Shown piece by piece: positions 1 through 9,900 of a stretch of DNA of 31,677 bases. How positions within the stretch are numbered: the first letter of the stretch is position 1; each line of letters opens with the position of its first letter. The DNA is taken from the NCBI GenBank assembly GCA_015499985.1, contig JAAAUF010000308.1:1-31677 (forward strand). The letters run 5' to 3'. The notes under the pieces were generated by a model, which saw only the letters and a program-made list of their open reading frames with translations, ran no database searches and was not told the origin of the DNA. The translations under genes were made by a program, and so were the position numbers. Origin of the DNA: Haplosporangium gracile (taxonomy: Eukaryota; Mortierellomycota; Mortierellomycetes; Mortierellales; Mortierellaceae).

Positions 1-779
1 ACGGAAAGGAGTTGAACAAGTCCATCAACCCCGATGAGGCCGTCGCCTACGGTGCTGCCGTCCAGGCTGCCGTCTTGACCAACCAGGCCGGTAACGCCGC
101 CACCCAGGATCTTTTGCTCTTGGATGTCGTCCCTCTCTCCCTCGGAGTTGAGATGCAGGGTGGTGTCATGGCCGTCGTTGTTCCCCGTAACACTGCCATC
201 CCCACCATCAAGAAGAAGACCTTCACCACCACCGAGGATGGTCAGACCACCGTCCAGTTCCCCGTCTACGAGGGTGAGCGTCCCATGACCCGTGACAACA
301 ACTTGCTCGGCAAGTTCGAGCTCTCTGGCATCGCCCCCATGCCCCGCGGTACCCCCGAGCTCGAGTGCACCTTCGAGTTGGATGCCAACGGTATCTTGAA
401 GGTCACTGCTATGGACAAGGCCACCGGTCGCAAGGCCAACATCACCATCTCCAACGGAGCTGGTCGCTTGTCCGCTGCCGATATTGAGCGTATGGTCAAC
501 GAGGCCGAGAAGTTCAAGGATGAGGATCGCAAGAACGAGGAGATCGTCCAGTCTAAGCAGGAGCTCGAGTCCTACGTCTACCAGATCCAGGGTACCCTTA
601 ACGAGCCCAACGTCTCCATGAAGCTCAAGCGTGGTGACAAGAAGGCCGTCGAGGATGCTCTCGAGGAGGCCATGGCTGCTCTCCAGATTGAAGAGCTCGC
701 CGAGAAGGACACCTTCGTCCTTGCCCAGCGCAAGCTCAAGCGTTCCGTCACCAAGGCTTTCGCTTCCCTCTCCCGTTAA
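1..779 (+). CDS. SSB1: Ribosome-associated Hsp70, Ssb type (5' truncated)
   Basis: This is the C-terminal 258 residues of an Hsp70 chaperone; the ATPase-domain start lies off the left edge, and the first full codon is at base 3. Visible in order: the end of the nucleotide-binding domain ([19 protein letters not shown]), the hydrophobic interdomain linker ([13 protein letters not shown]), the beta-sandwich substrate-binding domain, and a helical lid. The protein ends in [10 protein letters not shown] with no EEVD tail. That ending, plus the Leu-rich AALQIEEL segment near the C-terminus, fits the fungal Ssb family and not cytosolic Ssa or ER BiP (no HDEL). Ssb proteins sit at the ribosome exit tunnel with the RAC complex and fold nascent chains. 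No intron is visible in this part. Codon use is strongly C-ending (ACC, GTC, AAG), as expected for a highly expressed gene. The Ssb subfamily call is firm; the gene symbol follows yeast naming. Confidence 0.93.
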   Translation, partial: GKELNKSINPDEAVAYGAAVQAAVLTNQAGNAATQDLLLLDVVPLSLGVEMQGGVMAVVVPRNTAIPTIKKKTFTTTEDGQTTVQFPVYEGERPMTRDNNLLGKFELSGIAPMPRGTPELECTFELDANGILKVTAMDKATGRKANITISNGAGRLSAADIERMVNEAEKFKDEDRKNEEIVQSKQELESYVYQIQGTLNEPNVSMKLKRGDKKAVEDALEEAMAALQIEELAEKDTFVLAQRKLKRSVTKAFASLSR

Positions 780-1889
780 AGAATTTTCCTTCCCGCCCTA
801 CTTTTTCCCCATGCGTGTGTCTTTTTTGAATCGAGAAAATAAAAATGAAAACTTTTGTTTGTTTTACTCTCCCCGTCATTCCATGTCTTATGGTGTGTTC
901 TTATGCTAGATTCGACTTTGTTTTCATGAAGGATTTTCTTTGCTAGATTTTGATTTTGTTCTCATGAGGGCATTGTTTTTCAAAGCCCAATTAGGTTACT
1001 ATTCTAGACGCTGCGTGCTCTTGTTTGTTATGGTCATTCAGACGAAAGTCATGAGAACAATCACAAAGTACGGGACGCCAAGTACGTTTCTTGACAACGT
1101 GGATAGCTTCGCTCGCTCTCACTCAAGCACACTTCTCACATATGTTTGTAGCTTTTTTTTTTTTTTTTTTTTTTTTGAATATGGCAATGAATATTTTTTG
1201 CATGGCCGCCTCTCACTCCGCCACGCAACCAAGGCGCAAGTTTCAAAGTCCCAGGTTTTTTATCTCTATTTTTGCTGGCTTTAGCACATTCGTGTACCCT
1301 TCACAAGCGGGCAGTGAGAGTGCGAGTGCGAGAGAAAGAGAGACGTGAGAGACGCGAGGGAGGAAAGACATGGGGCAGAAAGAGAGACAGAGAGAGAAAT
1401 AGGCTCGGCAAGATCTTTGCCCAAGTAAACTGTTTGTCGGGAGAGCCCCATCTGGCCATAATTCATTCCTGTCTCCCATTTTAACAGGACGGGAAAAAGA
1501 AAAAAAAAAACCACTAAAAAAAACGAAACGAAAAGGAGTAGCAGCAGTGGAGGATATTCGCCAAAGAGCCGTCGTTTGTGAACCATTGGTCGAGTTATGT
1601 TCTCCCTTTCTCGTTGCATGCAATTTAATAAACAATTGTGGTTGGCTGTTTATTGTTTGAAGATATTTATTTGTTTGATGTGTTTGTTTGAAGTTGGTTA
1701 TTGTTTTTTAGTATGGTACAAAAAAGGTGCTTCCGCACATCCATTGAAGGAGGCGTTGACTGATTGGTTTGAAAGGAAGGGACGATGGGAATGAGGCGAA
1801 GTTGAATTAAAATAAAATAAAAAAAAAAAAGGGAAAACGTATCGCTATTTTGCGCTTGCAAGTGCTTGCTTGCGGACCCATCAATTTGT
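780..1889. other. Convergent intergenic spacer, no gene seen
   Basis: This spacer lies between the stop codons of the Ssb gene (+) and the Ser-rich protein gene (-). The first about 130 bases are T-rich and AT-rich, with an AATAAA-like stretch near 838-846, consistent with an Ssb 3' UTR. A 24-base T run lies at 1153-1176. Bases about 1310-1400 are GA-rich on the + strand, so CT-rich on the - strand. The open frames here are short and driven by low-complexity sequence, and none resembles a known protein. Confidence 0.7.
1153..1176. repeat. Poly(dT) tract, 24 bases
   Basis: An uninterrupted run of 24 T on the + strand in the spacer downstream of the Ssb gene. It is one of several long A/T homopolymers in this window (others at 11360-11383, 12269-12287, 17468-17483, 22709-22729, 24113-24130 and 25511-25528). 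All of these lie outside coding exons. Confidence 0.95.
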
Positions 1890-2420
1890 TTACAGCTGGA
1901 AGGAGACCAACTTGTTCATATGGTCATCATTACAGACCGAGGGCTTCATCCAGGGTGACGAGAATGCAGACCCAATAGCCGATACCGTAGTCCGATTAAA
2001 CGGGTCTGAGACATGGGCCGAAGACGCATCGGGAGTGTGAGCTCCCGAGGGAGGAGACGAACCAAGGGGGCTTGTACTGGGAGACACTTGACGGATCATT
2101 CTTGACATTGCTGAAAACATTGATGGTGTTGGAACCCCTAAGTGATTACTACTGGAGGAAGTGCTGGGAGGTTGGGTGGTACTTGAGGAGGAGGAGGTGG
2201 CAATGTCTCCGAGGCGAGAGGTAAGGGCCGAGATAGGTCTTCCGGCTATTGAGGATTTTGTGTCATTAATTGAGGAGGAGGAGGTAGCGGCGGCGGCATC
2301 GATAGGGTTGATGGTGGGGGTTTTTGAGGGGGAAGCGGAAGGGGAGGAGAAAGGGGAGTTGCAGCTCTGACGAGCGTAGAAGTGTATCGAGGGATCTGCA
2401 ACGTCAAGTAGGAACGACAT
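1890..2420 (-). CDS. Ser-rich hypothetical protein, 176 aa
   Basis: I do not recognise this protein. The frame is open much further upstream, but that extension is pyrimidine-rich leader sequence (many Phe/Leu/Ser/Pro). I therefore chose the ATG at 2420, which gives a product starting MSFLLDVADPSIHFYARQS. The body is low-complexity and rich in Ser, Thr and Pro, with several SP/TP dipeptides that could be proline-directed phosphorylation sites (for example SPSTSPLGSSPP). The C-terminal 40 residues are less repetitive (SAFSSPWMKPSVCNDDHMNK) and may be the conserved part. There is no signal peptide or membrane segment from the chosen start. The CT-rich stretch just upstream on the coding strand matches that of other genes in the window, which supports a real gene. 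It lies in tandem with the PIG-O gene upstream. Confidence 0.55.
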   Translation of the reverse strand: MSFLLDVADPSIHFYARQSCNSPFSSPSASPSKTPTINPIDAAAATSSSSINDTKSSIAGRPISALTSRLGDIATSSSSSTTQPPSTSSSSNHLGVPTPSMFSAMSRMIRQVSPSTSPLGSSPPSGAHTPDASSAHVSDPFNRTTVSAIGSAFSSPWMKPSVCNDDHMNKLVSFQL

Positions 2421-3072
2421 TACTGTATCTGTGTTATTATGAGCGAGAGAGAGTGAGGGATGGTTGGAGGTGGTGATAAAGAAGCACTGGGGGTTCTTTG
2501 AACAGTCTAGAGGTAGAAGATGTCTAGGAGGTGGAATGAATGAAAGAAAGGAAGGAAGGGATGTGGAGAAGAAAGATGCAAGCTGATGCCGGATGTATTT
2601 ACAAAAAAGTTTTTGTTGCTCACATTGCCCGATCGAGAGAAAATAAAAAATGTGACCGTTAGAGAGGAAAGGGAGAGCCATTAATGACTAAAAATAGGCC
2701 GTGGCCCAAAGGACCAGGTCCCACGCCAGCACGGGCCAAAGCACAAACACCATTCGCCCATATTAACAGGGTGCAAAAAAAGAGGCAAAGGGACGAGAAT
2801 AGTAAAATAAGTGCCCCGGGCCCCCTCCCCTTCCCCCTCTCCCTTCCATCTCTATTTAGTATCAAAAGGCGGGGAAGCGGGACCATTACTACGAAAAAAA
2901 AGTAGTAATATTTCGTCATAAACAAGAGTAGAATGTAAACAAATAGACCGTTAATCGACGTAAGGGTTGTGAACGAGTAGTAAATGCATGGTGTGCTTGT
3001 TTATTTTCAGAAAATGAAATGAAAAATGAGCAGCTTATGGAAAAATGGGGAGAAGAACAAAAGAAAAAAAAA
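2421..3072 (-). promoter_or_regulatory. Spacer holding the probable promoter/5' UTR of the Ser-rich gene
   Basis: The first about 230 bases upstream of the ATG at 2420 (2421-2650) are CT-rich on the - strand, the usual look of a promoter or 5' UTR here. The rest, up to the PIG-O stop at 3073, includes a GC-rich, C-run-rich stretch near 2815-2850 and AT-rich sequence next to the PIG-O stop that is likely its 3' UTR. No open frame here is convincing. Confidence 0.5.
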
Positions 3073-6000
3073 TTAAACAACACGGATGGAGAGGACAGTG
3101 GAGACTTCGCGGATGACTCTGCTCAGAACCACTAGTACCGTCACCGTGACAAGGACAAGGTCCATTATCAACAATGCGCTCGCCTGCAACATGAACCGGG
3201 GCGCAAAGACCTTCCACACCATCAAGTGTCGCCTAAACATGCCTCCAGTGAAGAACATGTTCGCCACCAAGACGAGCGACTGATGCATCATCATCATCAG
3301 GCACAGGCGCGTCAACTCGGGGAAAAGGACAACAATGCCCAGCTTGTTAGCCTTGGGCGGCATCTGCCAAAGGAGCACCAGGGGCAATGCCATAGCGCAG
3401 AGAATAAAAGGTCCCAGCGTATTGACAATCACCAAGATAGGCGAGAAAAAGTAGTTGAGTGTCGGCACTCCGATGAAGGCAGACGACCACTGGATTGAAG
3501 AAAGAGTCGCCTGGTGACCCGTCGCAAAGAAGAACAGATTACCCATCAACGAAAGGACCACAGTTGGCAAAAGCAAGTTCAGAGTCGGGGCCTTGGCCTG
3601 TTCCGCCTGAGCTGCCGACTGGATCGATGCCGCTGCTGCGATACCATCCGATTTCTCAACCGACTCCTGGGTCTCAGCCTGGATTCTCTCAATCACACCC
3701 TGCTGCCAAACCGCAAAATCAGCATCCCTCCAAATATCCACCAGCTCCACAAGACAAGAGATCTGCGCCAATCCGACCGACAAGACAATCGCTCCCAGAG
3801 GTTTCTGAGTCAGGATCACAAACAGGAACATCATCGTCAGCGCCATGTAGTAGCTGGCTCCGAATGCGTTGGCGTACCCGAGAATGTAAATCTTGCGCTG
3901 GGTGGCTGGCGTTGTCGACGGCGATCCTGCCGATTTCCTGTTTCCATCAACAGCGCCCACCGGCTCCTCGACCGTTTGAATGTCCATGCAGAGAGGGTTC
4001 GCCCACCAGGCAGCCGGTCCGATGATCAGCGCGAACCCAAAGGCAATTCGAACCAGAGTAGTCTTGATCCACAAGTACTGTCCTCCAGCCGACATTCCAC
4101 CCAGGAGCGGCTCAAAGGCGTTGGCGTTGTTACCGGTTGTCGCAGAGCGAGTGCCATCGGTTTTGGATCCCTCAAAGTCGAGGACAGCATAGAGTGTGCC
4201 CAGAATAATGCCGATGCGGAGACCATAGTCGATCCAGAGAAGCGCGACTCCGTTCATCGATTTGGAGCCGCTAAGAAGTCGTCGGATCAGATAAGGAGTG
4301 ATGGCTCCACTTGCCACCAACATTACCAGGGACCACTGAGAGGGCACAGACTGCTGGGCGGAGGCATAGAACGTGGGCGAGCACAGATGTCCTTGCTCCT
4401 CGCGGCAGACGGTAGAGGCGGACAGGACCCGCGTCATGGCCATAAACGACAGCACCAGAATAACAGCCTTGATGCGGGCTGCCCTGTCGGGAACGCGGAG
4501 CGAGAACAAGAGACCAATAATGCCAAATGTCTGGAGGAATCCAATGATAAATGTGCTCTCGTGGACAATGTACGAGTTGGACGCGAAGATTAGGCAGTTC
4601 ACAAAGATGAACAGGCAAGCCAGGAATCCGGACAATGGGGGCCACCGGAGCAAACGGAAAACGTTCCAGCTCTCCTTCTTGGCGAATGGCTTGGCATTTA
4701 GGGCAAGGCACAGCAGAAATCCTGCAATCGAGAAGGTCGACATTGAAAAGATCATAATATCCACCAGACCGAGGGACGACTCCTGAACGGTCTCGATCTT
4801 CAGCAGCAATGGCTTTAGGTACCGTGCGACCGCGATACCCAAAAGAGTGCCTCCTGCCAGGAATCGCTCCAGGCTGGGTGGCATCCCGACAGCGCGATAG
4901 ATGGTGATATGGAGCAAGAGACAGAAACAGCTGGCCAACAAAACTCCGCCTCCTGTAGCCATGAGTGGGACGTCAAAGTGGGCCCAGATCCGTTTACATG
5001 AGCTCAACGACGTTCGTAGGTACTCCGAGTACAGCTTTAGGGCTTTCGCCAAATCCTCCGTCTTTGCCTGGGGATCCTGTCCAAGCTTTCTCATGAACGT
5101 CTCGGCACGCTCAAACAACTCGCCAAATTCCATCTCGACCGCCAGCGCGATGTCCGAAGTCGGGTGCAGCTCCATGTACGACTCAAAATAGGTAGCTACT
5201 TGTGCCGCATTCAGACGCGTGGCTCTCAGCAGATCTCTAATCGCGTTCTTGGGGTCCTTGGCTGAAAGGAAGAGCTCGGGAATGACCGATCCCAGGTTGT
5301 TGAAAGGGATAGGCAAGCCCAAGAGCAACGACAGCGTAGGAACTAAATCAATCTGCTGTACAGTCCTGTAGACATTTCCTCCAACGGGCTTGGTGTACCG
5401 CAACATGTCTCCGAGTGAGAACCGATCCAGCAGGCTGGCGTCGAGGAACTTTCTCTTTGAGTAGATCACCATGCCAGCCTCGACCTCGTCGTCACTGTCG
5501 CCTCCGTGATCCCCGTGTCCGTTCATGCCATGGTCACCCATAATCAAAACCAAGGTGTCGTCCGAAACGCTCGCGAGAACCTTCTCTAGCTGATCATTCA
5601 TCTGCTCCAGTTTGACAGCCATATGAGGGTCGTTTGGTCCATACGTGTGCCCACAGTGATCCACACCCAAGAAGTGCGCAATTAAAAGATCCCACTTTGA
5701 AGGATCCTCCAACGCAGGTCCGAGAGCCTTGATGACGCCGTTGTCGAGTGTGTCGAGGTCGTGGGTATCCAGCGAGGGGAAAGCATGCGAGTTATTATTG
5801 TTCAGGACGCTGGGGAACAGCCCAGTCCAGGTATCGTCGCCCATGAACAAGATCCGATCCTCTCCCCGCGAGGATTCGAATTGAGCCAGCCAGTTGTCCT
5901 CCTTGAGAGCCGACGACGCAAAGTTAGATCCGGCATCAATAATGGTGGGAAGAGTGCCTGTCGTCAGAGCCTTGAGTCGCTGAAGAGTTGTTGTTGGTGG

Positions 6001-6693
6001 ATCGGCGACGAATTGATACACGAGCGTGTTGTCTGGCTGCTCCTCGAGGAGTCTGTGGATGACGGGGAGCTTGTTCAGGTAATATGGTTCCCGCTCGTCG
6101 TCTGGCAAGTCGTGGTGAGGTACAACAAAGCTATCAAGTTCAACGTCAATGTTTTGATGCTGTTAGACACGAGAGTAACGAACGGTTGACATACAATGCC
6201 CGCTCTATTCACAAAAGCAGCTGAGTGTGCTGGCACATTTATCTTTGGAAAAAAAGGCTTACTCAAAACGCAAGGCGTCGATGACAATGACAACGGTCTT
6301 CTTGTATTGCTGCGGGTACCAACACTTGTTAGAGTCGAGTTCTTGGTCGGTAAAGATGGATTCGTCCATGTTGGAGTTACTGCATTCGCTCTTGGAGTCC
6401 AGCACAGATCGCGAGAGAAGGAACCCGCGTGTGAAGAGGTAGATGGCTCCGACATGGACGAGGAAGACCCAGAGGAGTAGTTTGGCGAGTCGTATGCTAG
6501 GTGCGCGTTCCTTGGTGGCTGTCTTTTGTGAAGATGAGACTGGTCCCTTGGCGCCATTGGGTCGTGCTGCTGTTGATGTTGTTGTTCTCTGTGAGGTTGC
6601 TGTGGCGGTGGTACGCGATCGTAGCGTTGCTGGTGACGGGATGGCTGTTGTCTGTGCCTGTGCCTGGCCCAGGGGAGAGGTCTTTTGAGCCAT
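3073..6693 (-). CDS. GPI13: GPI ethanolamine phosphate transferase 3 (PIG-O / Gpi13)
   Basis: This ER membrane enzyme transfers phosphoethanolamine from phosphatidylethanolamine to the third mannose of the GPI precursor, the group later joined to the target protein. Two exons are inferred: 6693-6263 and 6130-3073 (intron 6262-6131, GTAAGC donor, GATAG acceptor), giving 1162 residues; yeast and human enzymes are slightly over 1000. There is a single N-terminal membrane anchor at residues about 69-90. The lumenal alkaline-phosphatase-superfamily domain follows, with metal-site and catalytic motifs IDALRFD (139-144), a Thr-rich nucleophile region DPPTTTLQRLK (about 188-198), FMGDDTW (D242), GVDHCGH (D301, H302, H305) and MGDHGMNGHGDHGG (D343, H344). 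The C-terminal two thirds is a series of hydrophobic segments, as in this family. The intron splits the Asp codon of DALRFD, and the join restores the family's RFDFVVP sequence exactly. Confidence 0.95.
6131..6262 (-). other. Intron of the PIG-O/Gpi13 gene
   Basis: 132 bp, GT-AG, with donor GTAAGC and acceptor TTGATAG; CTAAC lies about 35 bases before the acceptor and is a plausible branch site. Joining across it keeps phase 2 and rebuilds the conserved RFDFV motif. An upstream alternative AG (6141-6142) breaks the frame into the transferase domain. Confidence 0.9.
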
Positions 6694-6936
6694 TTAAGGA
6701 CGGAGGGGAAGCGAGAGAAGAGGAAGTGAGGAAGAGGATGGAATGAAGAAATACAGTAAAGAACGAAAGGAAAGAAGAAATGTGAGAATGCACTTTTAAA
6801 AAAGAGATCGACAAGGTGCACACAAAAATCCCTCTTCTTTCACTTTCTCTCTAGAAAGACTTGACTCCACATATTACATTTTGATCAAATTTTATTGGCT
6901 GCTGATCCAAGATTGGCAAACAACAAAGATCCTTCT

Positions 6937-9900
6937 TCAGATTCCAAGGATCTGATTCTTCTCTTTGTGGCCCATTGACCCAGAGCCAAGATAGACCGAC
7001 TCCTTCGAAAAAAACATGCTGTGCGATGATGTTGTCGCAGGGCTAGACCCTGGGATGTCGCCGGGTCTCGGTGACCGTACAGGTCCAGCCTTCACCGTCG
7101 ACGGGGTCCCGATCAACACAGTTGATGAGATCGATCGGTAGTCTTCATCCTCGTCCGTCATGTTCCTCCCTAAGTAGCCGCCTCCCTCTGGCGACTGCAC
7201 CACACGAGATGTGGCTGCAGCTCCCATTCGCCTTGGTTGAGAGATAGGTGTCATGAATAGCGAACTTTCATGTTCCTTTCGTCTTGGCTGTGCCCGATCG
7301 ATATTCAAGGTCATGTCCATATCCTCATCGACATCCATGCCGCTGCCAGAATGATGATGGTGATGATACAGCTGACCGTCGAAATCAAGCCGCTGTTGTT
7401 GATTGTGGTATGAATTGAAGGAGTTGTGAGAGTGGACCGAACGAGCAAAGTCGCCATTTAGCCCAAGACCGAACACCGTCACCGAAGATGCCCCCAGAGG
7501 CTGGGTCAAAGTCGAGTCGTCCATGCATACATCCTGATCCTTTTTCCTCTTGCTATTGCTGAAGTGCACCTCGCCCTTCCTCATCCTCACATATCGTTCT
7601 TCAAGGTTCCGTGATGGAATCTGGCTCGAGTCTGCCGCGTGAGCTTCTGCCGCATTGGGAGTCTGCCTCACGCCATTCTCGACAAGTGTCGTTGAACCAA
7701 TGCCCAGTCCTTCAAGGACAACCCGCAGAGACTCCTTACCGTCGGGAACTCGATTGGCAAAGACGACGCGTATACTACGGTAAAGGTACACGTATCCAGG
7801 TGCAGGACAGCAAAACTGCAGATGGATCGCATAGCGCAGCGTACCGCTGCTACTGACAGTCGACGAGACTGATCCCATTCCAGCACCAGTTGAGTAGTAC
7901 TTTTGCCGAAGAAACGTTTTGGTACCCGATGGCATGTCAGTAAAGTCGTATGGGACCAAGAAAACCTTCACCACCGTCTTGTTGGGATTTTTGATCATAA
8001 CCTGGACCTGGCCACGAAGAGGAATCCGCATTCCACCAGGCATCCTCGCAAATCGACGAGCGCCTCTAAAGCCGCTATCCAAATCCAAGTTACCAACGTA
8101 TGGCAATATTGGATCATCCTGCGCGGTAGGCACAGAGCGTGTCCAACTGTGCGAGAGCGCATTGGGCGCCGATCCAAGCGAGCCACTGAGCTGAGCACTG
8201 GACGAAAGGAACGAGCTCGGGTTGGGTGAGCTCGCATATGATCCCATGGGGTGATAGGAGGGGCTTGTCGAGACATATTGATTGAACGAGTGGGTGGACT
8301 TGAACGAATGGGAGAAACTGGAGGTACCAGGATGGGTCGAGTGCGTCGAATGTGAATGTTGAGTGTGGGCGTTTTGATGGTGATAGGGGTGATGAGGTTG
8401 GTGATGATAGTGATATTGGTATTGGTGGTGGGTGCTGTGGTTCCCATGCTGGTGCTTGTTGGAGGAGCTCTCATAGTCGTAAAAGACGGCGGGGAACTCG
8501 ATTTGGACATGCTTGGGACATCGGAGCTTTGGTGGACAATCCTTATAATCCTGGTTCGCCAAGACCCCGATCTGTGCCGTGAAGATCAGCGGTTTTGACG
8601 GCAAAGTGGACATTCTTCCAGAGAGGATCGATTCCTCGTAAGAACCGACCAACGATCCAAACAAGTCGCCATGAGAGCCAGTCAAAGGGTTCAGTGAACT
8701 CCTGCGGAGATAGGAGTGTCGAGAAGGAGAGTTGGCGGACTGAGTACGTAAATCCAAGGTGAAGGAGTGTCGTTGGTCCTGAAGAGAGCCCCAACGACGA
8801 GATAAGTTGGATGATGGGCGACTGGAAGAATCCTGGTTGTCGTCGCCGTCGTTGTCGTCGCTGTCATCGAAGAACTTTCGGCCGACCTGCTTTGCTTCAG
8901 GGCTCTGAGTTCGTCCTGGATCGGGGGAATCGTCGCAATTCATGACTATCGAAAGCCGTGAAGAACGTCTACGCGTAATGACGTGAGCGAGAGGCGAGGT
9001 CGATATCGCATGGCGTGATGGGCGATAATGCTGTTGAGTATAAGGTGGACTAGGTTGGAAGGCTGCTGGGTGCTGCCCGCACTGCGGAGCGACTGGTTCT
9101 GTACTATTTAACGCTCTTCCAAGTTGAGCTTCTGGTGACAAAGGCGAGGGCCCTTTCCTATCACTCACACTGTCTCTGCGCGGCACGGGGATGGACAATG
9201 GTGGTGAAGGTGATGGTGGTGGGAACCGGTAGGCCTGCATTCCCTCCTGGGTGGGTGTAGTTGATTCTGATCGCTCGTCATTCTTCGGCAGCACGGATTC
9301 CTGAAGCACATTGGAACGGGGCGTTTCCTGCGCCGGATCCTGAGCAGCCGAGCTTGACCGTCCCATCGAAGACGAGATGGATGAGAAGAGCCGGTTGCCA
9401 TTCTGTTTGAATGACTGTAGTCGAGCACGGAACAGATCTTCTGGACTGAGAACAGGCGACGAAGACTGCTGGATGTATTGATCGATCGCCGGTGGCTGTG
9501 TTGATCCTGCTGCAGGCTTGGGGTCTGGTATTGACGTCGGGTTCTTTGTCAGAAGCCCATACAAGTTAAGACCAGTCGGTTCGCTGATGGGACTTCGTGC
9601 TGGCTCCTGTGCGAGGTCTGCTTTTATTGGCTGAGCGGTTAAGGTCCATGTCGACTGTTCCTTCTGTTGTCGTTTCGCCAATTTGGCAGCGGCGAGGGCT
9701 GCACTGGATGCGCTGGAGATCTTGGTCTTGGAGGAGGAGTGTCGCTTCTTCTGAATCTTGGTTAAGTCCTGGAAATCCTCTGGCGCAATCCTGCCTCCGA
9801 CCGACTCGTCGTACATGCCGGTGACTCGGATGCATCCCCATTGCATATGTGAAGCCTCAAAGTTAATTAGCTTGAGAGATGCTGCCTGAACAAACTCGAG

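Noticed and set aside
2421..2681. N-terminal extension of the Ser-rich protein to an upstream ATG at 2681
   Set aside because: The extra 87 residues come from CT-rich leader sequence and look compositional; the ATG at 2420 has the position typical of starts in this window.
3514..4593. 359-codon + strand open frame
   Set aside because: It lies entirely antisense to the well-supported PIG-O/Gpi13 exon and is Arg/Ser/Gln-rich, as expected of a shadow frame.
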